A DNA stretch of 64,000 bases from Mesorhizobium_L sp035547755 (GCA_035547755.1 DASZUG010000070.1:3579-67578), one strand, 5' to 3'; numbered from the stretch's first letter, positions 26,768-38,526 are shown. Notes: a model not told the origin generated them from the letters alone. Program-made: numbers and translations.

Positions 26768-27949
26768 CTAAAAATTGATCGCCGCATAGAACATGGCGAA
26801 GAGCCCGTCCACGACGATGACGACGAAGATCGATTTGACGACGGAGGCGGTGACGCGCCGCCCGAGGGATTCGGCGCTGCCGCCGACTTTCATGCCTTCC
26901 ACCGACGCGATGACGCCGATGATCATCGCCATGAAGGGCGCCTTGATCAATCCGGCCCAGAAAGTGTTGAGATCGACAGCACTGTGCATCCGGTCGAGGA
27001 AGGCGGCCGGCGGTATTCCCGAATAAGTCCAGGCCGTCGCCATCGCCCCGCCTATGGCGGCGAAATTCGCGATGACGGTAAGGCAGGGCAACGCGATCAC
27101 CAGCGCCACAAGCCGTGGGAACACCAACACGCCAACCGGGTTGAGGCCGATTACCGTCAGCGCATCGACCTCTTCGCGCATCTTCATCGAGCCGATTTCG
27201 GCGGTGATAGCGCTACCGGAGCGGCCGGCGATCATAATCGCGGTCAGGAGCACGCCCATTTCGCGCAGGACCAGGATGCCGACGAGATCGACGGTGAAGA
27301 TCTCGGCGCCGAAATAGCGCAGCTGGAAGGCGCCCTGCTGCGCAACGATCGCGCCGACAATGGACGACATCAGCACGACGACGGGGATCGCGCCGACGCC
27401 CATGCTATCGATCTGGTGCACGATCGCGGCGATGTTGACGCCGTGGCCGCGGCCGAGCTTCATCTGTGAGCCGCGAATCGTCGCGCCCAATATGTGCATG
27501 GCCATCAGGAAATCGTCGCGGAAGGAATAGACGGCCTTTCCGACTGCCTCAAGGAAGACGATTAGGAAAAAATCGTGTCTTCTCGCGGTTGGTTCATTCT
27601 CGTTCGCCGCTTGCTCGACGGCGGAAAGGAGCGTTGCGACAGATTCGGACGCTCCCGAAATCTCGACCTCGGCGCCGCCGGCCCGGTGCAGGGTGAGGAG
27701 GCGCTCGACGATCCAGGCGCCTGCCGTGTCCATCTTGTCGATGCCGGATACATCGACCTGAAGCTTCCTGCCGCCGGTGCTGCCTTCGAGCTTGCGCAGA
27801 TCCTGATCGAGCGCACCGACCGTCCTGGTCGTCCACGATCCCGAAAGTTTCAACGTTGCGCCATGCTCGTCGTCGGAAAAGACGACGGGCGGTTCCTCGC
27901 CCTCTTGTGCCGATTCTTCGTTCTTGCGCGTTTTGCCGAACATAGGCAC
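26768..27949 (-). CDS. mlaE: MlaE permease with N-terminal STAS-like domain
   Basis: The 393-residue membrane protein is first in the Mla operon. Residues about 20-115 form a STAS-like domain (LKLSGSWTTRTVGALDQDLR; VDVSGIDKMDTAGAW) of the MlaB type. The rest, from about 150, is the MlaE fold with the family segment VGILVLREMGVLLTAIMIAGR and a helix ending FVVIVVDGLFAMFYAAINF. In E. coli MlaB is a separate STAS protein; here it is fused to the permease, which explains the absence of an mlaB gene. The start is M1 or M3 at the N-terminus (MPMFGK). Confidence 0.9.
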   Translation of the reverse strand: MPMFGKTRKNEESAQEGEEPPVVFSDDEHGATLKLSGSWTTRTVGALDQDLRKLEGSTGGRKLQVDVSGIDKMDTAGAWIVERLLTLHRAGGAEVEISGASESVATLLSAVEQAANENEPTARRHDFFLIVFLEAVGKAVYSFRDDFLMAMHILGATIRGSQMKLGRGHGVNIAAIVHQIDSMGVGAIPVVVLMSSIVGAIVAQQGAFQLRYFGAEIFTVDLVGILVLREMGVLLTAIMIAGRSGSAITAEIGSMKMREEVDALTVIGLNPVGVLVFPRLVALVIALPCLTVIANFAAIGGAMATAWTYSGIPPAAFLDRMHSAVDLNTFWAGLIKAPFMAMIIGVIASVEGMKVGGSAESLGRRVTASVVKSIFVVIVVDGLFAMFYAAINF

Positions 27950-28014
27950 CCTCTTAGCCGGTCAGAGCGTTTCTGTCACTTTGGCAAATATTCTTGTCCT
28001 GAAGGGTCCCAAGC

Positions 28015-28995
28015 ATGCGGTCTGTCGAAATCAAGGTGGAGCGCTTTGCGCTCGCGCGCGCTTTTTCCATATCGCGCGGCAGCAAGACCGAAGCGGAGGT
28101 GGTGACGTGCACCATCCGCGACGGCTCGCTCGAGGGCCGCGGCGAATGCGTCCCCTACCGCCGCTATGGCGAGACCGTGACCTCCGTGCTGCACGAGATC
28201 GAGGTGGCGAAGCCCGATGTTTTGGCGGGCGCGAGCCGCCAGGATTTGCTCCATATCCTGAAGCCGGGCGCCGCCCGCAATGCGGTCGACTGCGCATTGT
28301 GGGACCTGGAGGCGAAGCAGTCGAAGACGCCCGCCTTCAGGCTTGCCGGCGAATCGCTTCCTCGCCCGCTCGTTACCGCAGTGACGATCTCGCTCTCCGA
28401 TGCCGCGACGATGGCGGACGATGCCAGGCGTTTCGCCGCGCACCCGCTCCTGAAGGTGAAGGTGGGCGGGGATGGCGACGGCGAGCGGATCCGTGCCGTC
28501 GCGGCGGCCGCTCCCAACGCCCGCCTCATCCTCGATGCGAACGAAGGCTGGACGGAGAAGACCGTCGCCGAAAATCTCGCGGTGGCCGCCGAATGCGGGG
28601 TGGCGCTCATCGAGCAACCTCTTCCCGCGGGAAAGGATGCTGTCCTGCGCGAGCTTAGCCATGCGGTTCCCATCTGCGCCGATGAAAGCCTCCATTCGGC
28701 GGACGATCTGGAGACGATCCGCGGTCTCTACGACGCGGTCAACATCAAGCTCGACAAGACGGGCGGCCTGACGGCGGCGCTCGATCTCAGGCGAAGCGCG
28801 CGCGAATGCGGCTTCGGCGTCATGATCGGCTGCATGGTAGGCACGTCGCTTGCGATGGCGCCGGCGCTGCTTCTGGCGCAGGATGCGGATTTCGTCGACC
28901 TCGACGGACCGCTGCTTCTCGCAAGGGACCGCTCACCCGGCCTTCGCTATGACGGCTCGCTGGTCTTCCCGCCCGAGCCTGCCCTCTGGGGTTAG
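28015..28995 (+). CDS. L-Ala-D/L-Glu epimerase (dipeptide epimerase)
   Basis: The 326-residue enolase-superfamily enzyme epimerises L-Ala-D/L-Glu released from recycled peptidoglycan. The catalytic pattern is complete: K147-x-K149 in LLKVKVGG, metal ligands D174 (LILDANEGW), E200 (LIEQPLPAG) and D223 (ICADES), and the opposite lysine in NIKLDKTGG (Lys245/248). The C-terminal GCMVGTSLAMAPA and DLDGPLLLARD match the AEE subgroup (YcjG/YkfB). Its 3' end overlaps the convergent MFS gene by 63 bp. Only 65 bp separate it from the divergent mla operon. Substrate specificity is inferred from motifs. Confidence 0.9.
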   Translation: MRSVEIKVERFALARAFSISRGSKTEAEVVTCTIRDGSLEGRGECVPYRRYGETVTSVLHEIEVAKPDVLAGASRQDLLHILKPGAARNAVDCALWDLEAKQSKTPAFRLAGESLPRPLVTAVTISLSDAATMADDARRFAAHPLLKVKVGGDGDGERIRAVAAAAPNARLILDANEGWTEKTVAENLAVAAECGVALIEQPLPAGKDAVLRELSHAVPICADESLHSADDLETIRGLYDAVNIKLDKTGGLTAALDLRRSARECGFGVMIGCMVGTSLAMAPALLLAQDADFVDLDGPLLLARDRSPGLRYDGSLVFPPEPALWG

Positions 28996-30228
28996 CTTGA
29001 GGCAAATAACGGAAAGAATCACACCGGTCGCCGCTATGACTGCCATCGGAATGAAGCTGCCGACGCCGAAGGCGGCATAAAGGGGACCCGAAGCGAGGGT
29101 GAGCACCGCCAGCAGCATGTTGCTCCCGAAATAGCTCACGCCTTGCGCCGCGCCGATGCGTTCCTCAGGCACAAGCTCGGCAAGCATCCGTTGCGTCGCC
29201 AGAAATCCTGCCGAATAGGAGAAGGCGTGGAGCCCCTGGAGGAGGAAGAAGCCTGGCACGCCAAGGCCCAGTTCCCAGGCAAAGGGGAAAAGCCCCCAGC
29301 GCACGATGCACAGAACGCCGGAAAGGATAAGCACCTTGTCGGCCGACAGGCGGCGGAAAAGCGGTCCCGAAAGCGCGAACAGAGCAACTTCCGCCATCAC
29401 CGAGAAAGACCAGAGAAAACCGATAGTCGTCCCGCCGATACCGATCGTTTTCCAGTAGATAGTGGCGAAGGTGTAAAGCACTGCGTGACTGGCCTGGAAA
29501 AGTGCCGAAGCCGACAGAAACAGGACGAAATAAGGGCTCCTGAAAACCGGCGCCGCCCGCGGCAGTGCTTCCACCGGCTGCAGCGCCGGCCGCAGCGGCG
29601 GGCCGATCCTGGGCGCCAGCAGCCAGGCTGTCACCACGATCCCGGCGGAGCCGGCGATGAGCATCCATGGAAAGGCCTGAGCGCCGACCCATCCCATGGC
29701 CCAGCCGGCCACCACATTCATGATGAAATAGGCCACGGAGCCCCATATGCGCATCTTCGCGTAGTCTGATTTGAAGCGGCGCACGCCCGAGAGGGCAAGC
29801 GAATCGGAAAGCGGGGTCAGCGGTCCCCAGAAAACGGCGTAGACGATCGAAACCAGCATCACCAGAGCGTAGCCCGGCCTGAGCAGATAACCGGCGGCGG
29901 CGCAGGTCGCCAAAATTGCAAGGCCTACAAGAACGGGCACGCGGTCCGGGGCACGGTCAGCCAGGGCGGATATGGTCGGACCAGCGACGACACGCGCAAA
30001 CATCGGGATCGCCAGCAACGCCCCGATTTCACCGGCGAGAAACCCCGCTTCTCCAAGCCAGAGCGGAAGATAGGGGGTGATGAGGCTGCTCGGTATGAAC
30101 ACCGCCATGTAAAGGATCGACATGCGCAACTCGAAGAGCCGCGGCTTTTCGCCCGGCAGAAGACCAGGCGTCCGAATGCTTCGATCCACAGCGGCCGTGT
30201 CGGTTGGCATGATGCTCCCGCTCGCCAC
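28933..30228 (-). CDS. MFS transporter (HCAT/LacY-like clade)
   Basis: The 431-residue protein has twelve predicted membrane helices in two blocks of six with a central cytosolic loop near residues 205-225. N-terminal segment ILYMAVFIPSSLITPYLPLWL and the block AELVPEERIGAAQGVSYFGSNM are typical of the MFS_1-like/HCAT group (nucleoside, phenylpropionate or lactose permeases). The substrate is unknown. It overlaps the 3' end of the dipeptide epimerase gene by 63 bp on the opposite strand; if the two are linked, a cell-wall peptide or muropeptide could be the cargo, but that is speculation. Confidence 0.85.
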   Translation of the reverse strand: MASGSIMPTDTAAVDRSIRTPGLLPGEKPRLFELRMSILYMAVFIPSSLITPYLPLWLGEAGFLAGEIGALLAIPMFARVVAGPTISALADRAPDRVPVLVGLAILATCAAAGYLLRPGYALVMLVSIVYAVFWGPLTPLSDSLALSGVRRFKSDYAKMRIWGSVAYFIMNVVAGWAMGWVGAQAFPWMLIAGSAGIVVTAWLLAPRIGPPLRPALQPVEALPRAAPVFRSPYFVLFLSASALFQASHAVLYTFATIYWKTIGIGGTTIGFLWSFSVMAEVALFALSGPLFRRLSADKVLILSGVLCIVRWGLFPFAWELGLGVPGFFLLQGLHAFSYSAGFLATQRMLAELVPEERIGAAQGVSYFGSNMLLAVLTLASGPLYAAFGVGSFIPMAVIAATGVILSVICLKLTPEGRLGREDQRAVIAKAG

Positions 30229-30334
30229 TTGGACTCTTGGCCAAAACGGCAGCGCGGCGGCTCCTTACCACGCCCGGACGCCGCCGCAAGATGCCATCGC
30301 TGCGAAAGTACTGGGCTGGAAAAGATGGCTGTGC

Positions 30335-31042
30335 TCAAGCGGCGTCGTGGAAAATCACGCCGAGCGTATAACGCTCTCCCGACCGTATCCGGCTGACGCC
30401 ATGCCGCATCCTGACGCGATAATCGCCGCGCGCGCCATGTCGCGGCCGGTCGCAGACGGCGAAGATAGCGCCCCCGCCTATCTCAAGCGGCGCCACTTCC
30501 ACCCGCGACTGCATGCGCGGACGCTGCTCGGTCACCACGAATTCGCCGCCGGTGAAATCCTTTCCGGCATCGCTGAGCAAGACGACAAGCTGGATCGGAA
30601 AGACATGCTTCCCATAGATGTCCTGATGCAGGCAATTGTAATCGCCTGCGCCATATTTCAGCAAAAGCGGCGTCGGGCGCTGCTGGCCGTCGCGATGGCA
30701 GGCATCGAGGAATGCGTCGAGGGTGGCGGGGAAGCGCTCCTCCATGCCCATGCGGGCATGCCAATCGTTGGCTACCGGCGCAAGCTGCGGGTAGAATGCG
30801 TGCCGCAGCCTCTCCACCGTTTCCGGCAACGGCCGGGCGAAATATTTGTACTCGCCCTGGCCGAAACCATGCCGCGCCATGACGATATGGCTGCGGAACA
30901 GGCGATCTTCCGGATAGGATGCCCGCAACTCCCGGCATTGCCGCTCTGTGAGCAAAGGTCCCGTCCGAGCGACGCCATAGGTGTTCAGTTCTTCGGCAAT
31001 TCGCGCCCATTCGAGCGATGCCACCCGGCTTTCCACATCCAT
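30335..31042 (-). CDS. 2-oxoglutarate/Fe(II)-dependent oxygenase
   Basis: The 235-residue protein belongs to the 2OG-Fe(II) oxygenase superfamily. The iron ligands are H139-x-D141 in LHQDIYG and H214 in MRHGVSRIRSGERYTLG, with Arg224 as the 2-oxoglutarate anchor. Residues KYGAGDYNCLH precede the metal site. It is close to a prolyl-4-hydroxylase-type family of small bacterial proteins; some related proteins act on nucleic acids, but its substrate is unknown. The preferred start is ATG 31042. The MFS gene lies about 100 bp downstream. Confidence 0.87.
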   Translation of the reverse strand: MDVESRVASLEWARIAEELNTYGVARTGPLLTERQCRELRASYPEDRLFRSHIVMARHGFGQGEYKYFARPLPETVERLRHAFYPQLAPVANDWHARMGMEERFPATLDAFLDACHRDGQQRPTPLLLKYGAGDYNCLHQDIYGKHVFPIQLVVLLSDAGKDFTGGEFVVTEQRPRMQSRVEVAPLEIGGGAIFAVCDRPRHGARGDYRVRMRHGVSRIRSGERYTLGVIFHDAA

Positions 31043-31117
31043 CTCACTGCCCTTTTTCCTACAGGCACAGCTTAGGATGCCGGGTCGCGCGACGCATTCC
31101 GATTCATGCGGAAGTGA

Positions 31118-31306
31118 TCAGTCCTTGCTGGCGTGCTCGGGCTTACCCTTGCGTTTGGTGGAAGCAAAATCTTCAAGCTGTTTTTCGCTCATGGATTCGT
31201 ACATCCCCTTTGATGCGCCTTTCAGTTCGCTCTTCTTGGTGTCGCCGCGTTTTGCCGACAAGGCGGCGCCGGCCGCTTTCTGCTGGGCTTTCGATTTTGC
31301 AGGCAT
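31118..31306 (-). CDS. DUF3008 family small protein
   Basis: A 62-residue, Lys/Ser-rich protein begins MPAKSKAQQKAAGAALSAKR and has the core SELKGASKGMYESMSEKQLEDFA that identifies DUF3008. The family is abundant in rhizobia and other proteobacteria, is highly charged, and is of unknown function. A very good ribosome site (AAGGAG) is 8 bases before the ATG, which supports that it is real despite its small size. It has no membrane segment. Confidence 0.85.
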   Translation of the reverse strand: MPAKSKAQQKAAGAALSAKRGDTKKSELKGASKGMYESMSEKQLEDFASTKRKGKPEHASKD

Positions 31307-31366
31307 CAGCTTTCTCCTTGCTCGATATGCAAGAAGGAACGCTCGCGAACAGGGTCTGTTCCAAGT

Positions 31367-32155
31367 TCAAAGTGGTGTCAGGCCGAAGCCGCGCATCAGG
31401 CGCAGCGTGGCAAAATCCGCCTTGCCCGAAGTGAAGAGTGCAAGATCGTCCTCTCGCGAAGGTGCCGCCCGCTCTCCAGAAGGCAGAAGCGATAGCGCCC
31501 GCCGAGCGATGGCTTCCGCTGGGTCGATCCAGTCCACCGGCCAGGGCGCCGTCTTGCGCATGCGGTTAGCCAGAAAGGGGTAATGCGTGCAGGCAAGCAC
31601 GACGATGTCGGTCCGACGTCCCTCGAGTTCGACGAAGCATGGCGCGATCTCGGTTCGGACAGCTTCTTCGTCGACGAAGCCGTCGCGCATATAGGTTTCG
31701 GCGAGCGCCGCCAAGCGGTCGGAGCCGACGAGGCGGACATGGCATTTCGTCGCCCATTGGTGGATGAGGTCGCGTGTATATTGCCGCTTCACCGTGCCGG
31801 GTGTCGCCAGCACCGAGACGAGGCCGGAACGTGTCCGCTCCGCGGCCGGCTTGATCGCAGGGACGGTGCCGACAAATACCTCGCCTGGAAAGACCTGACG
31901 CAACGCGTTGATCACCAGGGTCGAGGCCGTGTTGCAGGCGATGATGGAGAGCGCCGGGCTAAAGCGTTCAAGCAGCCCGCCGAAAACGCCGATGATGTGC
32001 TGCCGGAGCGCCGGCTCTTCCCATGCCCCGTAAGGAAAAGCCGCATCATCGGCCACATAGATGAAACGGCGGTCAGGCATCAGCACGCGCGCCTCGCGCA
32101 ACACGGTGAGTCCGCCGACACCGGAATCGAAAACCAGGATCGGCGCGTCATTCAT
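31367..32155 (-). CDS. murI: Glutamate racemase
   Basis: The 262-residue enzyme makes D-glutamate for peptidoglycan. The catalytic cysteine pair is Cys74 in ACNTAST and Cys189 in ACTHYPF. The N-terminal segment LVFDSGVGGLTVLRE and the strand FIYVADDAAFPYG are family hallmarks. The frame is open a further 54 codons upstream, but this overlaps the upstream rRNA/tRNA methyltransferase gene; I start at the ATG at 32155, giving an 8-base overlap with the stop of that gene. The two genes are therefore translated from a common mRNA. Confidence 0.94.
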   Translation of the reverse strand: MNDAPILVFDSGVGGLTVLREARVLMPDRRFIYVADDAAFPYGAWEEPALRQHIIGVFGGLLERFSPALSIIACNTASTLVINALRQVFPGEVFVGTVPAIKPAAERTRSGLVSVLATPGTVKRQYTRDLIHQWATKCHVRLVGSDRLAALAETYMRDGFVDEEAVRTEIAPCFVELEGRRTDIVVLACTHYPFLANRMRKTAPWPVDWIDPAEAIARRALSLLPSGERAAPSREDDLALFTSGKADFATLRLMRGFGLTPL

Positions 32156-33008
32156 TCGTTCGATCGCTTTTCGAGCCCGGTTTGCGCTGCCGCCCGCCAT
32201 GTTCCTCGTCTGCGTCGGCCTTGCGCTGGGGATAACCGGCGCCACGCGGCTCCTTCGGCGAGAAATAATCAAGCGAGGCGACGACGCCGCGCAGGACCTT
32301 GATCTCGGCCTCGGCAAAACCCGGCCTTGTCAGAACGGCGCGAAGATTGTCGACCATCTTCGGCTTTTTGGCGGCGGGGCGGAAATAGCCGCGCGCTTCG
32401 AGCGCCTCCTCCAGATGGTTGAAGAGACCGACGAGATCCGCCTTTTTCGCCGGCTGCATTTCGGGTCCGGAAAAGGCAGTCTGCGTCTCGCTTTCCAGAC
32501 CGGATTTCATCCACTCATAGGCCATGAGCAGGACGGCTTGGGCGATGTTGAGCGAGGCGAAGGCGGGATTGACCGGAAATGTCACGATCTCGTCGGCGAG
32601 GCCGACCTCATCGTTGTAGAGCCCGAAACGCTCGCGCCCGAACAGGATGCCCGTTTTTTCACCTTTGTTGAAACGGCCGCGGAGCGCCCTGCCCGCTTCG
32701 ACCGGTCCCCTCACCGCCTTGAAATTGTCCCTGGCCCGCGCGGTCGTGGCGAAGACGAAGTTGAGATCGGCGATCGCACTCGCCAGATCGTCGAAGACCG
32801 TCACATTGTCGATGACATGGTCGGCGCGGCTTGCGGCGGCGCGCGCCTTCTCGTTCGGCCAGCCGTCGCGCGGCTTGACGAGGCGGAGTTCCGACAGGCC
32901 GAAATTCGCCATGGCGCGGGCCACCATGCCGATATTCTCGCCGAGCTGCGGCTCGACGAGGATAATCGCCGGGCCTTCGGTCATGAGGATGCGGTCGGTG
33001 CTTGTCAT
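32148..33008 (-). CDS. TrmJ-like tRNA/rRNA 2'-O-methyltransferase (SPOUT)
   Basis: The 286-residue protein has the SpoU/SPOUT knot: motif 1 ANFGLSELRLVKP, motif 2 ILFGRERFGLYNDEV, motif 3 FPVNPAFASLNIAQAV. These match TrmJ, which methylates position 32 of several tRNAs. The C-terminal 55 residues are a Gly/Lys/Arg-rich tail not found in E. coli TrmJ. The opening MTSTDRILMTEGPAIILVEP and the overlap with murI are as in related genomes. Exact nucleotide specificity (tRNA or rRNA) is not settled by sequence. Confidence 0.88.
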   Translation of the reverse strand: MTSTDRILMTEGPAIILVEPQLGENIGMVARAMANFGLSELRLVKPRDGWPNEKARAAASRADHVIDNVTVFDDLASAIADLNFVFATTARARDNFKAVRGPVEAGRALRGRFNKGEKTGILFGRERFGLYNDEVGLADEIVTFPVNPAFASLNIAQAVLLMAYEWMKSGLESETQTAFSGPEMQPAKKADLVGLFNHLEEALEARGYFRPAAKKPKMVDNLRAVLTRPGFAEAEIKVLRGVVASLDYFSPKEPRGAGYPQRKADADEEHGGRQRKPGSKSDRTNE

Positions 33009-33086
33009 TTTATCGGGACATTGCCTGTTTTCAGCGTCCCTGCCATATTCCGGGCGGAAAATGAAGCCTCAGCGAGCGGTTCCGCC

Positions 33087-33413
33087 ATGAACACCGAGCT
33101 TGCCCAACGCATCCGTTCCAGTCTCGCTGCAAACAAGAATATCGAAGAGAAACCCATGTTCGGCGGCATATGCTTCATGCTGAACGGCAATATGACCGTC
33201 GCCGCGAGGAGGAACGCCAGCCTGCTTGCCCGCATCGGAGGAAAAGAGACCGAGCGGGCGGTGGCTGAGCCGGGCGTCGAGCACATGATGATGCGCGGCC
33301 GCGAGATGAAGGATTATGTCGTCGTCGCATCCGACAGGCTCGACGATGCCGCGCTTCAAAAATGGATCGGACTTGCGTTGGCTTTCGTCGGTGCGCTTCC
33401 GGCGAAGGGCTGA
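33087..33413 (+). CDS. TfoX N-terminal domain protein
   Basis: The 108-residue protein carries the TfoX/Sxy N-terminal domain: EEKPMFGGICFMLNGNMTVAARRN and a segment LARIGGKETERAVAEPGVE, followed by MKDYVVVASDRLDD. Sxy/TfoX regulates competence in gammaproteobacteria, but stand-alone N-terminal domains in rhizobia have no known role. It is divergent from the methyltransferase gene and precedes icd. The start ATG at 33087 lacks a strong ribosome site. Confidence 0.78.
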   Translation: MNTELAQRIRSSLAANKNIEEKPMFGGICFMLNGNMTVAARRNASLLARIGGKETERAVAEPGVEHMMMRGREMKDYVVVASDRLDDAALQKWIGLALAFVGALPAKG

Positions 33414-33469
33414 TCACCCTCGTGAGAAATTGCAAGGGCGCTTCGAAGCGCACACCGGCCGGTTTCCGT

Positions 33470-33497
33470 TTGCGCATGGGGCTACGGGTGCTATAGG
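33470..33497 (+). promoter_or_regulatory. Candidate promoter of icd
   Basis: TTGCGC (33470-33475), a 16-base spacer and TATAGG (33492-33497) lie about 45 bases before the icd ATG. The -10 is good, the -35 moderate. Confidence 0.35.
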
Positions 33498-33541
33498 GGC
33501 GCGAACAACCCTCCCAAACACCCTTTTCCCCGGAGACTGTC

Positions 33542-34753
33542 ATGGCCAAGATCAAAGTCGCTAATCCTGTCGTCGAACTCGACGGCGATGAGATGACCCG
33601 CATCATATGGCAGCTCATCAAGGACAAGCTGATCCACCCCTATCTGGACATCGATCTCGACTATTACGATCTTGGCGTCGAACACCGCGACGCCACCAAC
33701 GATCAGGTGACGGTCGATGCGGCGGAAGCCATCAAGAAATACGGCGTCGGCGTCAAATGCGCGACGATCACGCCCGACGAAGCGCGTGTGAAGGAATTCA
33801 ATCTCAAGAAGATGTGGAAGTCGCCAAACGGCACGATCCGCAACATCCTGGGCGGCGTGATCTTCCGCGAGCCGATCATCTGCCGCAACGTGCCGCGCCT
33901 CGTGCCCGGTTGGACCAAGCCGATCGTCATCGGCCGCCACGCCTATGGCGACCAGTACCGCGCCACGGATTTCCGCTATCCCGGCAAGGGCAAACTGTCG
34001 ATCAAATTCGTCGGCGAGGATGGCAAGGTGATCGAGCACGAGGTGTTCGACGCGCCAGGGTCGGGCGTCGCCATGGCAATGTACAATCTCGACGATTCCA
34101 TCCGCGATTTCGCACGCGCCTCGCTGAATTACGGCCTCTTGCGCAATTATCCGGTCTATCTCTCGACCAAGAACACCATCCTCAAGGTCTATGACGGCCG
34201 CTTCAAGGACATCTTCCAGGAAGTCTACGAGAAGGAATTCGAGGCCGAGTTCAAGGCGCGCAAGCTCACCTACGAGCACCGCCTGATCGACGACATGGTT
34301 GCCTCCAGCCTGAAATGGTCGGGCGGCTATGTCTGGGCCTGCAAGAACTATGACGGCGACGTGCAATCCGACACGGTGGCGCAGGGTTTCGGCTCGCTCG
34401 GCCTGATGACGTCGGTGCTGATGACGCCGGACGGCAAGACGGTGGAGGCGGAAGCCGCCCACGGCACGGTGACGCGCCACTACCGCCAGCACCAGAAAGG
34501 CGAGGAAACCTCGACCAACTCGATCGCTTCCATCTTCGCCTGGACGCGCGGCCTGGCGCATCGCGCCAAGCTCGACGGCAACGAAGACCTCAAGAACTTC
34601 GCCGACACGCTGGAAAAGGTCTGCGTCGCGACCGTCGAAGGCGGCTCGATGACCAAGGATCTCGCGCTCCTCATCGGTCCCGACCAGCCCTGGCTCTCCA
34701 CCACGGGCTTCCTCGACAAGGTGGACGAGAATTTGCAGAAGGCGATGGCCTGA
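33542..34753 (+). CDS. icd: NADP-dependent isocitrate dehydrogenase (homodimeric, eukaryote-like type)
   Basis: The 403-residue enzyme oxidises isocitrate to 2-oxoglutarate in the TCA cycle. Its segments VVELDGDEMTRIIWQLIKD and SPNGTIRNILGG are those of the type II, eukaryote-like isocitrate dehydrogenase used by rhizobia, not the E. coli type. The C-terminal block HGTVTRHYRQHQKGEET binds NADP. The start ATG at 33542 follows TTTTCCCCGGAGACTGTC with GGAG seven bases upstream. A rho-independent terminator follows 35 bp after the stop. It is transcribed alone. Confidence 0.96.
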   Translation: MAKIKVANPVVELDGDEMTRIIWQLIKDKLIHPYLDIDLDYYDLGVEHRDATNDQVTVDAAEAIKKYGVGVKCATITPDEARVKEFNLKKMWKSPNGTIRNILGGVIFREPIICRNVPRLVPGWTKPIVIGRHAYGDQYRATDFRYPGKGKLSIKFVGEDGKVIEHEVFDAPGSGVAMAMYNLDDSIRDFARASLNYGLLRNYPVYLSTKNTILKVYDGRFKDIFQEVYEKEFEAEFKARKLTYEHRLIDDMVASSLKWSGGYVWACKNYDGDVQSDTVAQGFGSLGLMTSVLMTPDGKTVEAEAAHGTVTRHYRQHQKGEETSTNSIASIFAWTRGLAHRAKLDGNEDLKNFADTLEKVCVATVEGGSMTKDLALLIGPDQPWLSTTGFLDKVDENLQKAMA

Positions 34754-34787
34754 CGGCCAAAGCCCTCCACGGGCTCCGAGGAATAGC

Positions 34788-34821
34788 AGGCGGAGGCGTT
34801 CAGGACGTCTCCGCCTTTTTT
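34788..34821 (+). terminator. Intrinsic terminator after icd
   Basis: An 11-bp stem, AGGCGGAGGCG with CGTCTCCGCCT (one G-T wobble), a 7-base loop and a run of six T follow the icd stop by 35 bases. Confidence 0.85.
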
Positions 34822-34890
34822 GCGCCTGCTTTCCGTCCATTGCGACTCGGCGTAGATTTCCCGGCGGGGGCTCAACTGCTGGAGGGAACC

Positions 34891-35607
34891 ATGCAGAGGA
34901 AGTTGGCAGCCGAATTTTTCGGTACGTTCTGGCTCGTGTTTTGTGGTTGCGGCAGCGCCGTCCTCGCCGCCGCCTTTCCTGCTCTCGGGATCGGTTTCCT
35001 GGGAGTGGCGCTGGCGTTCGGCCTGACCGTACTGACCATGTGCTATGCGGTCGGCAATATCTCTGGAGGGCATTTCAACCCGGCCGTCTCCGTCGGCGTC
35101 GCGGTCGCCGGCCGGATGCCCGTCGGCGACCTCATCGGCTACATCATCGCGCAACTGATCGGCGCAATCGTCGCAGCGGCGGTGCTCTATGTCATCGCAT
35201 CGGGCAAGCCGGACTTTGCCGCGGGCGCCTTTGCAACGAATGGCTATGGCGATCTCTCGCCCGGCAAATACGCGCTTCTGTCCTGCTTTATCATCGAAGC
35301 GGTGATGACGGGCTTCTTCATCTTCATCATTCTCGCCACCACGCATGCGCGGGCGCCGGTCGGTTTCGCGCCGCTTGCAATCGGATTGACGCTGACGCTC
35401 ATCCATCTGGTGACGATTCCGGTGACGAACACCTCGGTCAATCCGGCGCGCTCCACGGGCGTGGCGTTCTTCGCGCAGACCGATGCTCTCGGCCAGCTAT
35501 GGCTCTTCTGGCTCGCACCGATCGTCGGCGCCATTGTCGGCGCACTGATCTGGCGATCGCTTTTCGAAAAGGACGAAGTGCCGCTGGGCGCCGTGCCCGC
35601 CGAATAA
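34891..35607 (+). CDS. aqpZ: Aquaporin Z
   Basis: The 238-residue membrane channel has six helices and both NPA boxes: HFNPAVS and VNPARS. The selectivity-filter region follows the second NPA (NTSVNPARSTGVAF), which, with the AqpZ-like length and the histidine at HLVTIPVT, points to a water channel rather than a glycerol facilitator. The frame is open further upstream, but GGAGGG lies 5 bases before the ATG at 34891, which I use as start. It is independent of icd (a terminator separates them) and converges on alaS. Confidence 0.94.
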   Translation: MQRKLAAEFFGTFWLVFCGCGSAVLAAAFPALGIGFLGVALAFGLTVLTMCYAVGNISGGHFNPAVSVGVAVAGRMPVGDLIGYIIAQLIGAIVAAAVLYVIASGKPDFAAGAFATNGYGDLSPGKYALLSCFIIEAVMTGFFIFIILATTHARAPVGFAPLAIGLTLTLIHLVTIPVTNTSVNPARSTGVAFFAQTDALGQLWLFWLAPIVGAIVGALIWRSLFEKDEVPLGAVPAE

Positions 35608-35684
35608 GCGCCCGCACGGTCATCGGCAGCGCCGATATCAGAGGACAGGACGGGTTATCCGCTCGTGTTCCTCTGACTGCCGAT

Positions 35685-38357
<2,673 letters not shown>

Positions 38358-38495
38358 ATTCCTCGAGCCCTTGGGGCCGCCAAGCTATCGATAGACGGCC
38401 AGAAAATGGATCAGGCCTTGTAGCGTCAGCCTCTATCCCTGTCCAGAAACGCGAGCGGCCCGGCAAAGAAAGAAAGGCCGAGAGGTTGCGGCCTG

Positions 38496-38526
38496 CAAAC
38501 GAAACCGCCGGTTCAAGGCCGGCGGT
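38496..38526 (-). terminator. Intrinsic terminator after recA
   Basis: On the minus strand an 8-bp perfect stem, ACCGCCGG with CCGGCGGT, a seven-base loop and a T-rich tail (TTCGTTT) lie 38-68 bases after the recA stop. Confidence 0.7.

Noticed and set aside
33087..33413. TfoX-like protein as competence regulator
   Set aside because: Only the N-terminal domain is present and no competence genes are close; the name refers to the domain only.
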